Origin: an uncultured Spirochaetales bacterium | GTDB lineage: Bacteria > Spirochaetota > Spirochaetia > JAFGXN01 | DNA: 64,000 nucleotides | Assembly (NCBI GenBank): GCA_949289575.1 | Contig: CASEOG010000003.1 | Coordinates: 1-64,000 of the forward strand | Direction: 5' to 3' | In this document: piece by piece, positions 7,531 through 17,053 of the stretch | Layout: every line of letters starts with the position of its first letter | How positions within the stretch are numbered: the first letter of the stretch is position 1 | Translations under genes and position numbers: made by a program | Notes under the pieces: model-generated | Told to the model about the DNA's origin: nothing | Database searches by the model: none | The model's input: only the letters and a program-made list of their open reading frames with translations

Positions 7531-8724
7531 ATGAAAGGGAATGCCATCATCGGACAGTCGGGAGGTCCGACATCCGTTATTAATGCCAGTCTGGCCGGCG
7601 CGGTTGCCGCCGCAATGAAAACAGCCGACATCGAAACCGTTTACGGAATGAACTACGGAATCGAGGGGTTCATGCAGGAAAAGCTGATTAACTTATCGGC
7701 CCAGAAAAAAGAGGTTCTGGACGGATTAAAGACGACTCCTTCGTCGGCACTCGGCTCGACCCGGCACAAAGTGACCGAAAGCGACTTTCCCCGCATTCTG
7801 GAAGTCCTTCGGAAATACAATATCCGCTATTTCTTTCTGATCGGCGGAAACGACACAATGGATACCATTCACCGTGTCGAGAAGTACTGTCGCGCTCAAA
7901 ATTACGAACTGCGCGGCGTCGGTATTCCCAAAACCGTCGACAACGACCTTTTCGGAACCCATCACACCCCCGGCTTTATGTCGGCGGCCCGCTATAATAT
8001 TTTATCGGTGAAACAGTCGGGAGTTTTGGCCCGGGATATGCAGAAAGTCGATAAATTTGTCATTTATCAGACCATCGGCCGCGATGCCGGCTGGCTGGCG
8101 GCGGCCACCGCACTGGCCAAAGAAAAGGAAAGCGATGCTCCGCATCTGATTTACATGCCGGAAACCAAATTCAACAAAGCGGAATTCCTGGCCGATGCCA
8201 AAGCGTGCATCGAGAAATACGGTTTCTGCTCGATTGTTTGCGGCGAGGGCATCAAATATGCCGACGGAACCCCCGTCAGTTCGAGTCAGACAAAAGATAA
8301 ATTCAACAATATCGAATTCGGCGCCATGGGCGGATCATCCGTCGCTCTTCAGCTTCACCGCATGCTGCGGGAAGAGACCGGCTACCGCGGTGAATTTCAA
8401 ATTACCGAATCACTGATTATGTGTGCCGCGGATCGCGCCGTTCAACGCGACATCGACGAAGCCTTCGCCTGCGGCGAAGAGGCCGTTCGCCTGGCGACTG
8501 CCGGAGAAAGCGGCGTGATGGTCACGATGATTCCCGATGAAAACGACCCGAAAACAATGAAATTCGGACAGGCGCCTTTAAGCGAAGTGGCTGTCAATGC
8601 CAAAGAAATGCCGCGTGACTTCATTAACGAACGGGGCAATTTTGTGACCGAAAAGTTCTTCGATTACATGCGGCCTTTGGTCTCCGACCTGCCTCACTAT
8701 GTCGAACTGGACAAAGAAATTTAA
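7531..8724 (+). CDS. pfp: 6-phosphofructokinase, pyrophosphate-dependent type
   Basis: This 397-residue PfkA-superfamily enzyme phosphorylates fructose 6-phosphate. The nucleotide/PPi signature reads GGNDT (residues 105-109), and the catalytic stretch reads GIPKTVDNDLFGT. Asp108 and Lys134 sit where ATP-dependent enzymes have two glycines, which is the established marker of PPi use, so I predict PPi as phosphoryl donor. MKGNAIIGQSGGPTSVIN is the usual start of this clade; GGAGA precedes ATG 7531. It leads an apparent operon with a PIG-L deacetylase and glucokinase, making it the entry of sugar into glycolysis. The Asn in GGN (usually Asp) is a small deviation. Confidence 0.9.
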   Translation: MKGNAIIGQSGGPTSVINASLAGAVAAAMKTADIETVYGMNYGIEGFMQEKLINLSAQKKEVLDGLKTTPSSALGSTRHKVTESDFPRILEVLRKYNIRYFFLIGGNDTMDTIHRVEKYCRAQNYELRGVGIPKTVDNDLFGTHHTPGFMSAARYNILSVKQSGVLARDMQKVDKFVIYQTIGRDAGWLAAATALAKEKESDAPHLIYMPETKFNKAEFLADAKACIEKYGFCSIVCGEGIKYADGTPVSSSQTKDKFNNIEFGAMGGSSVALQLHRMLREETGYRGEFQITESLIMCAADRAVQRDIDEAFACGEEAVRLATAGESGVMVTMIPDENDPKTMKFGQAPLSEVAVNAKEMPRDFINERGNFVTEKFFDYMRPLVSDLPHYVELDKEI

Positions 8725-8742
8725 TCAAAAGGAGTTTCTGTT

Positions 8743-9522
8743 ATGTTTCATTTTCCGAAAAGAGTTTTGGCCATTCACGCCCATCCCGATGATACGGAAT
8801 CTTTCTGCAGCGGCACACTGGCACTGCTGAAACAGAAAGGATATGAGATTTCCATTGCCACAATGACTGCCGGCGGTATGGGCGGCATCAATTCGACCGA
8901 ATGCCAAACCATTATCACCCGCAAGAGAGAAGCGGCGGCCGCAGCCGAAGTGCTGGGCGCCGATTACTACTGCTTTGATCAGCGCGACGGATTTGTGTTT
9001 GACAGCGAAGCACTGCGTAACAGTGTCGCGGAACTGATTCGCGACATCGCTCCCGGCATCATCATGACCCACCTGCCGACCGACTACCACAGCGATCACA
9101 GAGTCACCGCATCGGTAACGGAAATTGCCGCCATGCTGTCGACACTTCCGAATCTGATCACCAAGGCATCACCGCTGGAAATCACTCCGCTCCTCTACCA
9201 TACAACGCCGCTGTCGCTGACAAACCCGGTCGGCGGAATCCCTTATCCGACACCGACATTCTATGTCGACATTACATCGTCCATCGACGCCAAAATGGAA
9301 ATGCTGTCGAAACACGAAACGCAGATCGACCTGATGCGCGTGATGCATAAAATGGATAATTTCTTCGAGGAAATGAAAAAGAACAATGTCGAACTGGCTC
9401 AAATGGCCGGAGGAAAGGCCGGTTATGCGGAAGCGTTCTGGCAGCATCTCGGCGGAGGTTTCCAAAAAGAAGGCCTGTTACAGCAGGAACTGAAGGACTA
9501 TATTATTTATCCGAAAAACTGA
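8743..9522 (+). CDS. PIG-L/LmbE family zinc deacetylase
   Basis: This 259-residue protein carries the PIG-L metal motif HAHPDDTE (12-19) and the downstream HSDH (116-119), the zinc ligands and Asp base of N-acetylglucosamine-type deacetylases. The family removes acetyl groups from GlcNAc-containing small molecules, glycoconjugates or oligosaccharides. With no signal peptide it should act in the cytoplasm. It lies between pfp and glucokinase (spacing 18 and 11 bases), which suggests an amino-sugar or deacetylated sugar substrate. The exact substrate cannot be read from the sequence. AAAGGAG precedes ATG 8743. Confidence 0.85.
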   Translation: MFHFPKRVLAIHAHPDDTESFCSGTLALLKQKGYEISIATMTAGGMGGINSTECQTIITRKREAAAAAEVLGADYYCFDQRDGFVFDSEALRNSVAELIRDIAPGIIMTHLPTDYHSDHRVTASVTEIAAMLSTLPNLITKASPLEITPLLYHTTPLSLTNPVGGIPYPTPTFYVDITSSIDAKMEMLSKHETQIDLMRVMHKMDNFFEEMKKNNVELAQMAGGKAGYAEAFWQHLGGGFQKEGLLQQELKDYIIYPKN

Positions 9523-9533
9523 GGAGTCTTCTT

Positions 9534-10601
9534 ATGAAAATCGAAACCGGCGACAACGGGATTTTGTGCAAAAAATATTATCTTGTCAGCGACATCGGAG
9601 GAACCAATACCACTATCGCTCTTGTCGGATGGCAGAACGATAAATTCCACATTGTTGTGAAGATTATTTTTGCGACACAGGAAATCTCGGACTATATGAT
9701 TCCGTTCCGTCAGGCATTTGCCTACATTACCGAAAATTATCAGTACAAAATTCCGGAGTCATGCTGTATCTGTGCCGCCGGTCCGATTAACGGCAATGTC
9801 TGCCACCTGACCAATGCCTCATGGGGTGTCGACGGGAACCGGATTACCGCGGAATTCGGTCTTAAAACTTATGTGATTAACGATTTCACGGCCCTCAGCT
9901 ACGGAATTCCCGTCCTGGACGTCGACAACGAAAACGAGATCATTAAAATGAAAGACGCCCGCGGAATCACCCCCCCGCCGGAAGGTCACTGCAAGGCCGT
10001 TATCGGCGCGGGAACCGGACTGGGGGTCGGTTTTACGGCAACCGTCAACGGAAAAACCATCGCCTTCCCGTCGGAAGGCGGCCACTTCGATTTCCCCGCA
10101 TTCGATGACGAAACAACGGATCTGATGGTTTTCCTGAGAAACAGACTGGGCGTTCACCCCGATATGGAATGCTTCGTTTCGGGAGCGGGACTTTCCTACA
10201 TTTTCGACTTCATAACGGAATCCGAAAAAAACGGACCGACACCGCTTTGCAAAGAAATCAAAGCGCTGCCCGAACGCGATCGTCCGCCTCTCATTGCCGC
10301 CAACGCCCTTAAAGATCCTGTCTGCGCCGCAGCCCACCGGCTTTTCAGAAAAATTTACGGCAAAATGGCCGGGAACATTGCGACGGTTCTGCTGCCGAAA
10401 GGGGGTCTTTACATCGCCGGAGGCGTCATCTCGAAAGACTTAAAACTTTTTCTTGCCGACACTGTTTTCACGGATGCTTTCTCCGTCAATTACAAAAACA
10501 ACATTTCGGCTTTGCTGAAAACGATTCCGATTTACATTGTCCGCAATTACTCGACATCTCTGCTCGGAGCCGCCAACGCCGCCCGTAATTTCGAAAAATA
10601 A
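9534..10601 (+). CDS. glk: Glucokinase (Glk/ROK-like sugar kinase)
   Basis: This 355-residue cytoplasmic hexokinase-fold enzyme has the phosphate-1 motif DIGGTN (20-25), the catalytic INDFTALSYG segment, the adenosine motif GAGTGLGVGF and the PSEGGHFDF segment typical of the bacterial glucokinase family. It should phosphorylate glucose, or a related hexose, with ATP. GAGGAG overlaps the preceding stop codon, showing tight coupling to the PIG-L gene. It probably feeds the pfp product two genes upstream. Length matches the family (about 320-350). Confidence 0.88.
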   Translation: MKIETGDNGILCKKYYLVSDIGGTNTTIALVGWQNDKFHIVVKIIFATQEISDYMIPFRQAFAYITENYQYKIPESCCICAAGPINGNVCHLTNASWGVDGNRITAEFGLKTYVINDFTALSYGIPVLDVDNENEIIKMKDARGITPPPEGHCKAVIGAGTGLGVGFTATVNGKTIAFPSEGGHFDFPAFDDETTDLMVFLRNRLGVHPDMECFVSGAGLSYIFDFITESEKNGPTPLCKEIKALPERDRPPLIAANALKDPVCAAAHRLFRKIYGKMAGNIATVLLPKGGLYIAGGVISKDLKLFLADTVFTDAFSVNYKNNISALLKTIPIYIVRNYSTSLLGAANAARNFEK

Positions 10602-10604
10602 TTC

Positions 10605-10633
10605 TTGCGATTCCGTCTCTCCTGTATTATAAT
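10605..10633 (+). promoter_or_regulatory. Sigma-70 promoter for the SSS symporter gene
   Basis: TTGCGA (10605-10610), a 17-base spacer and TATAAT (10628-10633) directly follow the glk stop. The AGGAGAG site at about 10651 then precedes ATG 10666. Confidence 0.75.
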
Positions 10634-10665
10634 GATTTTAAATTCATTTAAGGAGAGATAATCGT

Positions 10666-12573
10666 ATGTCAGATTTCTTTTCATGGCTTACAACAGCCGG
10701 AAGCGCTTCTCTGATGAGTCCGATCGACTGGATCATTGTGGCCGCATACTTCATTATTATTCTCGGCGTCGGACTCAGTGTCAGCCGACGTGCCGGAAAA
10801 AATGCCGAAAGCTTTTTTTTGGGCGGACGCTCGCAACCGTGGTGGCTGCTCGGCTTTTCGATGGTTGCCACAACCTTTTCAACCGATACGCCGAACCTGG
10901 TGACCGATATTGTCCGGACACAGGGTGTTGCCGGCAACTGGTCGTGGTGGGCCTTCCTTTTGACCGGAATGCTGACCGTTTTCATTTACGCCCGTTTATG
11001 GCGCCGGTCGGGCGTTTTGACCGATGTGGAATTTTACGAAATGCGCTACAGCGGTAAATGGGCCACTTTTTTGCGCGGTTTCCGGGCCGTTTACCTCGGA
11101 TTTTTGTTTAATGTTCTGGTCATGGCAACAGTCAGTCTGGCCGCCATTAAAATCGGCGGCATTCTGCTCGGCTTGTCTCCTTTCGAAACCATTTTTATTG
11201 CTTCGGTTGTCGTTTTGCTGATCAGTGCGATTTCCGGTTTCGAAGGGGTTCTGCTGACCGACTTTCTCCTTTTTATTCTGGCGATGGTCGGCGCCGTGGC
11301 GGCCGCCGTGTTCTCGGTCAAAGCTTTACCGGGGGCAACCGACGGTGCCGTTGTCGGTCTCTCCGGACTGATGGACAGTCTGAAAAGCAATCCCGATTTC
11401 TCGCAGAAACTCTCCATTATTCCGCAGGGGAAAGATTTTATCACTCTCATGATTATCCCTCTGGCCGTTCAATGGTGGGCCTCCTACTATCCGGGTGCCG
11501 AACCGGGCGGCGGCGGTTATCTGGTTCAGAAGATGCTGGCGGCCAAAGACGAGAAAAACGCAACGGGCGCTACCCTTTTCTTCAATATCGCCCACTATGC
11601 CCTGAGACCGTGGCCGTGGATTATCGTCGCTCTCGCCTCGATTATCGTCTTCCCGACGGTCCCCGATATTATAGCCGCATTTCCTCATTTAAAAAATACA
11701 TCGATTATCAGTCACGATGCCGCTTATCCGGCCATGCTGAGATTCCTTCCGAAAGGTGTTCTCGGCATTATGATGGCTTCACTGCTGGCCGCTTACATGT
11801 CGACCATCGGCACCCACCTCAACTGGGGATCCTCGTATATGGCTAACGACGTCTATAAGCGATTCGTCAAACCGAACGCTTCTCCGAAAGAAGTGGTCTG
11901 GATCGGACGTCTCTCGACACTGGTTCTGCTGGTTATTTCCGCTTTTATCGCTTTCAAACTCACAAATGCAAAACAGGCATTTGATTTAATCGTTATGATG
12001 GGGGCCGGAACCGGTCTGCTGCTCATTTTACGGTGGTTCTGGTGGCGGATTAACGCTGTCTGCGAATTTACGGCCATGATTGTTTCGTTTGTGATCGCCG
12101 TTCTGCTGACCTTTGTTCTCGTGCGCGGAGGCGAAAATACGGAAGGCGCCGTTGCCGGAGTCGAATTCATCTGCAACATCCCCGGGGCTCCGATTATTAA
12201 TCCGATGTATCACCTGCTGCTGAACGTTGTCATTACGACAGCCGCATGGCTGATTGTCGCTTTCACAACGAAGCCGACCGACCCCGAAGTGCTGCGCCGT
12301 TTTGTCGCCAAAACCAACCCGGGCGGTCCCGGCTGGAAAAAGATCTTCCGCGATGCCGAAAACGAAGGAAAGCCGATTCAGACAACCGCCGAAGCCACCA
12401 ACATTCCGAAAGGAATTCTGCAAATGATCTTGGGTTGCTTTACGGTTTATTCGGCTCTTTTTGCGACCGGTTACTATATTTACGAATCGTATGCGGTTGC
12501 CGGAATCCTCACTGCCGTTTTTGTTCTCTCGTCGGCGGGACTGATTTTTTCGATTACAAGAAAATCAGTTTAA
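10666..12573 (+). CDS. Sodium:solute symporter (SSS family), probably sugar
   Basis: This 635-residue inner-membrane protein has about 13-14 hydrophobic helices. The first (DWIIVAAYFIIILGVG) is followed by the FFLGGRSQPWWLLGFSMVATTFSTDTP segment characteristic of SSS transporters. It should import a solute with Na+; the length and sequence resemble sugar or glycoside members. It follows the sugar-kinase operon and precedes a secreted GH2 enzyme, which favours uptake of a sugar that enzyme releases. It has its own promoter and a strong terminator, so it is monocistronic. Confidence 0.88.
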   Translation: MSDFFSWLTTAGSASLMSPIDWIIVAAYFIIILGVGLSVSRRAGKNAESFFLGGRSQPWWLLGFSMVATTFSTDTPNLVTDIVRTQGVAGNWSWWAFLLTGMLTVFIYARLWRRSGVLTDVEFYEMRYSGKWATFLRGFRAVYLGFLFNVLVMATVSLAAIKIGGILLGLSPFETIFIASVVVLLISAISGFEGVLLTDFLLFILAMVGAVAAAVFSVKALPGATDGAVVGLSGLMDSLKSNPDFSQKLSIIPQGKDFITLMIIPLAVQWWASYYPGAEPGGGGYLVQKMLAAKDEKNATGATLFFNIAHYALRPWPWIIVALASIIVFPTVPDIIAAFPHLKNTSIISHDAAYPAMLRFLPKGVLGIMMASLLAAYMSTIGTHLNWGSSYMANDVYKRFVKPNASPKEVVWIGRLSTLVLLVISAFIAFKLTNAKQAFDLIVMMGAGTGLLLILRWFWWRINAVCEFTAMIVSFVIAVLLTFVLVRGGENTEGAVAGVEFICNIPGAPIINPMYHLLLNVVITTAAWLIVAFTTKPTDPEVLRRFVAKTNPGGPGWKKIFRDAENEGKPIQTTAEATNIPKGILQMILGCFTVYSALFATGYYIYESYAVAGILTAVFVLSSAGLIFSITRKSV

Positions 12574-12590
12574 AAGCGAATTTCGAAAAC

Positions 12591-12626
12591 AAACCCCGAT
12601 TTTCATCGGGGTTTTTATTTTTTTTT
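12591..12626 (+). terminator. Intrinsic terminator after the symporter gene
   Basis: A perfect 10-bp stem (AAACCCCGAT/ATCGGGGTTT, 12591-12600 and 12605-12614) with a TTTC loop runs into a long T-rich tract. Confidence 0.95.
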
Positions 12627-12653
12627 GACAAATGACAAATCTTGCCTTATAAT
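12625..12653 (+). promoter_or_regulatory. Consensus promoter for the GH2 glycosidase gene
   Basis: TTGACA (12625-12630), a 17-base spacer and TATAAT (12648-12653) are an exact consensus match, starting right on the T-run of the preceding terminator. ATG follows at 12685 with AGGAG at 12671. Confidence 0.92.
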
Positions 12654-12684
12654 TCATGTATATCATCATCAGGAGCTTTATTTT

Positions 12685-15294
12685 ATGAAAAGATTTCTGC
12701 AACTGTTTACGGTAATCGCCGTATTCACTTCTCTACCCTTCTCCGCATTTGCGGAAAGAATCACATACAACATGAACCCGGGATGGTTTTTCCATTTCGG
12801 CGATATCGGAAACGGCGAGGATCTAAACACCAATACTTCCCGCTGGGATTTGGTATCACTGCCCCACACCATGAAAGTATTCCCCTATGATTTAAACGGG
12901 TTCTCCAAATCGGGACGTTCCGTCGGCTGGTATCGGAAAACAGTTTCTTTAAACGATATCGCCGACAAGGCGGTTCTTCTGGAATTCCAGGGAGCCATGC
13001 AGGCGGTCGATCTCTATGTGAACGGTGAAAAAGCCGGCAGATATGCTGTCAGCGGTTACGATTCGTTCAGCTTCGATATTACACCGTTTGTAAAGGAAGG
13101 CGATAACCTGATTGCCGTTCGTGTCGACAACAGAGAAACCAAAGAACTGCCTCCGGATGGTGTCAAACATGATTTTATTCTTTTCGGCGGACTTTACAGA
13201 GATGTCTACCTCTCCGTTACAGACAAAGTCCACATCACCTATCCGTGGGAAGGCGAAAAACAGGGCATCCGGATTTATTACCCCGAAATATCCGAACAAA
13301 AAGCTGTTATTGCTGCGGAAACAGGCATTCGCAACACATCGAATGAGGCCGCATCGGTCTCCGTTAAAACCGAAATTTTTGATAAAGAAGGAAAGCCTGT
13401 TGTCTCGAACACAACTCCCGCACAATCACTGCCTGCCGGAAACGACCTGTGTGTCAGCCAGACTCTCCCGGCAATGACCGCACCGAAACTGTGGAGCCCC
13501 GATTCTCCCTACCTATACACCGTGAAAACCACCGTTCTCAAAAACGGAAACTCGGTCGACAGCAAAACAACCCGGATCGGTTTGCGATGGATGACATGGA
13601 CGGCCGATAAAGGTTTTTTTCTTAACGGAAAACATTTAAAACTGGTCGGAACCAATCGGCACCAGAACTGGCCGTACATCGGCGGGGCTTTGCCGAACAC
13701 ACTGCACCGCGCCGATGCGGAACAGCTGAAAGCAATGGGGATCAACTGGATCCGCCTCTCTCATTACCCGCACGACCCCGATTTCCTCGACGATCTCGAC
13801 GAACTGGGACTTTTGGCACTGGAAGAGGGGCCGACATGGATGAGAAGAATCCCCGGTGCCTGGATGGAGAATCTGACAAAATCTTTTACATCGATGATCA
13901 GACGGGACAGAAATCATCCCTGCATTATGATCTGGAATGCCTGCATTAACCACGAAACACAGTCTCTTCCCGAACTGGTTGCATCGGCACAAAAGGAAGA
14001 TCCCGGTCGGGCTCTGGGCCAGGAAACCGTCTACTGTCCGATGGATTTTACCCACGGAAAAATTTCGGAAAAAGCCCTGACACTCGAACATACCGGACAT
14101 ATGTTTCCGACAACCCGCGGCGAGCGGAATAAAACCAAACGCAACGGAAGCAACCGGGAGTTGGAACAGGCCCGACGTCACATGGAAATGATCAGCCGGG
14201 CCAACAACACTCCGAGCAATTACGGGCTGGCCAGCTGGTGCGGATACGACTACAACACTTTTCATAATTCGCAGGAAGCGATTGCCCGTCACGGTATCTG
14301 CGATCTTTTCCGCATTCCCAAATACTCCTATTTCTGGCACCAGAGTGAATTGACGGAAAAACCGATGATCTACATTGTCCGCGAAAACAGCGGGTCGGCA
14401 GTCGTGTTCACAAATGCCGAAAAAGCCAGACTGTTCGCGGGCCCGACAAAGGAGACAATGAAAGAAATCGGTATCGGAAATCCCGATAAGGGCCTGAATG
14501 TGAATCATCCTTTTATCACATTTACCGTTCCCGCAGACTCGAACTTTATAAAAGCCGAAGCTCTCAGCGGCGGGAAAACAGTCGCTACGGCGCTTTGGAG
14601 CGAACCGGGAAGCCCTGCGGCCCTGAAAGTCGAGCGTGAAGACCGGGCCTTAAAAGCCGACGGAAGCGATTTAATCCGCCTGCAGGTTTCCGTTCTCGAC
14701 GAAAACGGCATGATTGTCGAAAAAGAGACATCTCCCCTTTCATTCTTTATCGAAGGCCCCGGCCGGCTCATCGGCGAAAACCCGGTGCAGCTGATCGCCG
14801 GACAACATATTATTCTGGTACAAAGCGGATATCAAACCGGCAAAATAACAGTTAAAGCTTCGGCTTGCGGGCTTAACTCGGATCCGGTCATCATTCCGGT
14901 TGTTAAAGCCGATGACAATATGCTCTTTCCGGTTGATTTTAACGCCGAACAGCCGACACCGATTTCATACGAAGTTTCTCCGAAAAAGAAAAAAGGAATC
15001 GGAAAAGAAAAAGTGGACGCCTTCTCATTCGAACCTGTTCCGGATGCCGAACCGGGAGCTTATATCGAATCTTCGGCCGTTCTGCTTTCGGGCTTTGTCA
15101 ATCCCGTTCCGATTCGGATTAAGGGTGGAGAATACCGTATTTATGTTTCGGAATATACCGATGCGCCGGGCCTGGTTCAACCGGGAGATGCCGTTTTTGT
15201 AAAGGTTAAAGCCTCCGAAAAATCGGGAGAAACGGTTAAAGCCAGAGTCACTATCGGTAACAGAACCGCAGAATTCAAAGTGACAACACGATAA
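12685..15294 (+). CDS. Secreted glycoside hydrolase family 2 protein
   Basis: This 869-residue protein has a signal peptide (MKRFLQLF...SAFA, about 22 residues), a jelly-roll sugar-binding domain (about 60-195), an Ig-like GH2 domain (about 205-305), a TIM barrel (about 310-610) and C-terminal beta domains with an Ig-like stretch. The barrel has GTNRHQNWPYIG and IRLSHYPHDPDFLDDLDELG, typical of beta-galactosidase/beta-glucuronidase relatives. The acid/base region reads IWNACINHETQ (Glu424), where most GH2 enzymes have an adjacent Asn-Glu. Either His423 interrupts the pair or this is a divergent subfamily, so the substrate is uncertain. AGGAG precedes ATG 12685; an upstream in-frame extension is rejected because it would start within the promoter. 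Confidence 0.85.
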   Translation: MKRFLQLFTVIAVFTSLPFSAFAERITYNMNPGWFFHFGDIGNGEDLNTNTSRWDLVSLPHTMKVFPYDLNGFSKSGRSVGWYRKTVSLNDIADKAVLLEFQGAMQAVDLYVNGEKAGRYAVSGYDSFSFDITPFVKEGDNLIAVRVDNRETKELPPDGVKHDFILFGGLYRDVYLSVTDKVHITYPWEGEKQGIRIYYPEISEQKAVIAAETGIRNTSNEAASVSVKTEIFDKEGKPVVSNTTPAQSLPAGNDLCVSQTLPAMTAPKLWSPDSPYLYTVKTTVLKNGNSVDSKTTRIGLRWMTWTADKGFFLNGKHLKLVGTNRHQNWPYIGGALPNTLHRADAEQLKAMGINWIRLSHYPHDPDFLDDLDELGLLALEEGPTWMRRIPGAWMENLTKSFTSMIRRDRNHPCIMIWNACINHETQSLPELVASAQKEDPGRALGQETVYCPMDFTHGKISEKALTLEHTGHMFPTTRGERNKTKRNGSNRELEQARRHMEMISRANNTPSNYGLASWCGYDYNTFHNSQEAIARHGICDLFRIPKYSYFWHQSELTEKPMIYIVRENSGSAVVFTNAEKARLFAGPTKETMKEIGIGNPDKGLNVNHPFITFTVPADSNFIKAEALSGGKTVATALWSEPGSPAALKVEREDRALKADGSDLIRLQVSVLDENGMIVEKETSPLSFFIEGPGRLIGENPVQLIAGQHIILVQSGYQTGKITVKASACGLNSDPVIIPVVKADDNMLFPVDFNAEQPTPISYEVSPKKKKGIGKEKVDAFSFEPVPDAEPGAYIESSAVLLSGFVNPVPIRIKGGEYRIYVSEYTDAPGLVQPGDAVFVKVKASEKSGETVKARVTIGNRTAEFKVTTR

Positions 15295-15299
15295 CAGTT

Positions 15300-15330
15300 C
15301 CGCGCGGCACACACCGCGCGGTTTCTTTTT
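15300..15330 (+). terminator. Intrinsic terminator after the GH2 gene
   Basis: An 8-bp stem CCGCGCGG/CCGCGCGG (15300-15307, 15314-15321) with a six-base loop is followed by TTTCTTTTT. Confidence 0.93.
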
Positions 15331-15369
15331 CCGGTTTCGATTCCTTCTCGGGAAATTAACGGAGATTAT

Positions 15370-16263
15370 ATGGACAAAATGACTGTCGAAAATCTGACAC
15401 GCGACTACGGAAACGGGAAAGGTGTTTTCAACCTCTCTTTTTCGATCGCCGAAGGGGAAATTTTCGGATTTCTCGGCCCCAACGGAGCCGGGAAAACAAC
15501 AACCATCCGCCACCTGACAGGCTTTCTGCGCCCCCAAAGCGGCAGCTGCTCGATTTGCGGATATGACTGTCGGAAAGAGAGCAAAATGATTCAGGCACGC
15601 CTCGGCTATATTCCCGGCGAAATCAGTTTTTTCGATGACATGACGGGTGATGCTTTTCTTCAATTCATCAAAAAATACAGAGGCCTTCGGTATCCCGACA
15701 GATCTAAAGAACTGCTTGAACGCTTCGAACTCGATCCGAAAGGAAAAATCAGAAAAATGAGCAAAGGGATGAAGCAAAAAATCGGCATTGTCGCGGCCTT
15801 CATGCATGATCCCGAAATCCTCATTCTCGACGAACCGACAAGCGGCCTCGATCCGTTGATGCAGAATCGCTTTATCACACTTTTGGAAGAAGAACGAAAA
15901 AAAGGCAAAACGATTCTGTTATCAAGTCATATTTTTGAAGAAGTGGAACGCACCTGTCACAGAGTCGCCATTATCCGGGCCGGACATTTGGTTGCGGCGG
16001 ACTCGGTTGCGTCGCTGAAAGCTTCGCAAACCAAAAAATTCATCCTTACCTTTTCGTCGGAACGGGAGTCGGAGCGGTTTGCCTCTGCCGCATCGAATAA
16101 TTTACAACGAAACGGAAACCGTATCGAAATTGCCGTTCACCGGAATTTTAAAAAATTTCTGAAAATGCTTTCGCAATACGATATTACCGATTTATCGGAA
16201 GTCAACCAAAGTCTCGAAGAAATTTTTATGCAGTACTACGGAGAAGTTCAAAATGCCGAATAA
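15370..16263 (+). CDS. ABC transporter ATP-binding protein (ABC-2 exporter type)
   Basis: This 297-residue ATPase subunit has Walker A GPNGAGKTT (36-44), a degenerate signature MSKGMKQK, Walker B ILILDEP, the D-loop SGLD and an H-loop in LLSSH. The order and the C-terminal extension after residue 220 match CcmA/NatA-like exporters. It energises the permease encoded next, whose ATG overlaps its last codons by 11 bases. The exported substrate cannot be told from sequence. GGAGA precedes ATG 15370. Confidence 0.93.
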   Translation: MDKMTVENLTRDYGNGKGVFNLSFSIAEGEIFGFLGPNGAGKTTTIRHLTGFLRPQSGSCSICGYDCRKESKMIQARLGYIPGEISFFDDMTGDAFLQFIKKYRGLRYPDRSKELLERFELDPKGKIRKMSKGMKQKIGIVAAFMHDPEILILDEPTSGLDPLMQNRFITLLEEERKKGKTILLSSHIFEEVERTCHRVAIIRAGHLVAADSVASLKASQTKKFILTFSSERESERFASAASNNLQRNGNRIEIAVHRNFKKFLKMLSQYDITDLSEVNQSLEEIFMQYYGEVQNAE

Positions 16264-17053
16264 AGCTCTACTTTTGAAAGAACTGAAGGGATTGATAAAG
16301 CTGTTGGCAATCTTTGCGGCTATCCTGACGCTTTATATCTCCATGATTATTGCGATGTACGATCCGTCGATTATCGGCACCATCAACCAATTCCGGGAAA
16401 CCATGCCGGAATTAATGGCCATTGTCGGCATGAACGGAACTTCCGATTCGCTGACCGGTTTTATGATTTCTTATCTTTACGGATTTATCCTGCTGATGTT
16501 CCCGATGATCTTTTCTTTTTTTTGCGCCTACAAACTGGTCGGAAAATATATCGATAAAGGATCTCTCTCCGTTCTTCTGTCGGCTCCCGTCAGCCGCCTG
16601 TCGATCATTCTGACAGAAACAGCGGCCGCCGTTATCGGATTGCTGATTTTATTGCTGTATATCACAGCGACGGAACTGGTTTGTTCGGTCATTCAATTTC
16701 CGGATGAAACAGAGATAGGCGGTTTACTGCAGATAAACTTCGGGCTCTTTGCCCTCCACCTTTTTATCCTCGGTATCGGATTTCTCTGCGCCGTTTCGTT
16801 TAACGACCTGAAAGGCAGCATCGGTGCCGGTGCGGGCATTCCTGTTCTCTCTTATGTCATAACAATGCTCGGCAATGCCGGAGAAAAGACCGCGGCGTTT
16901 CGATATCTTTCTTTCTTTTCGCTCTACGATCCGTCGGGACTGGTCAGAGAGGAACCCGCCGCTTATATCGGCACAGCCGTCCTCTTGGCGGGAGCATGGC
17001 TTCTGTTTGGTTTATCGGCGGTTATCTTCTCAAAAAGAGATTTTACGCTTTAA
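16253..17053 (+). CDS. ABC-2 type permease subunit
   Basis: This 266-residue membrane protein has six hydrophobic segments (about 15-35, 65-85, 120-145, 165-185, 195-215, 235-260), and its Lys-rich start (PNKALLLKELKG) is typical of ABC-2 permeases. It forms the membrane part of the exporter with the ATPase encoded immediately upstream, with which it overlaps by 11 bases. Its 3' end overlaps the convergent PAP2 gene by 11 bases. Confidence 0.9.
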   Translation: MPNKALLLKELKGLIKLLAIFAAILTLYISMIIAMYDPSIIGTINQFRETMPELMAIVGMNGTSDSLTGFMISYLYGFILLMFPMIFSFFCAYKLVGKYIDKGSLSVLLSAPVSRLSIILTETAAAVIGLLILLLYITATELVCSVIQFPDETEIGGLLQINFGLFALHLFILGIGFLCAVSFNDLKGSIGAGAGIPVLSYVITMLGNAGEKTAAFRYLSFFSLYDPSGLVREEPAAYIGTAVLLAGAWLLFGLSAVIFSKRDFTL

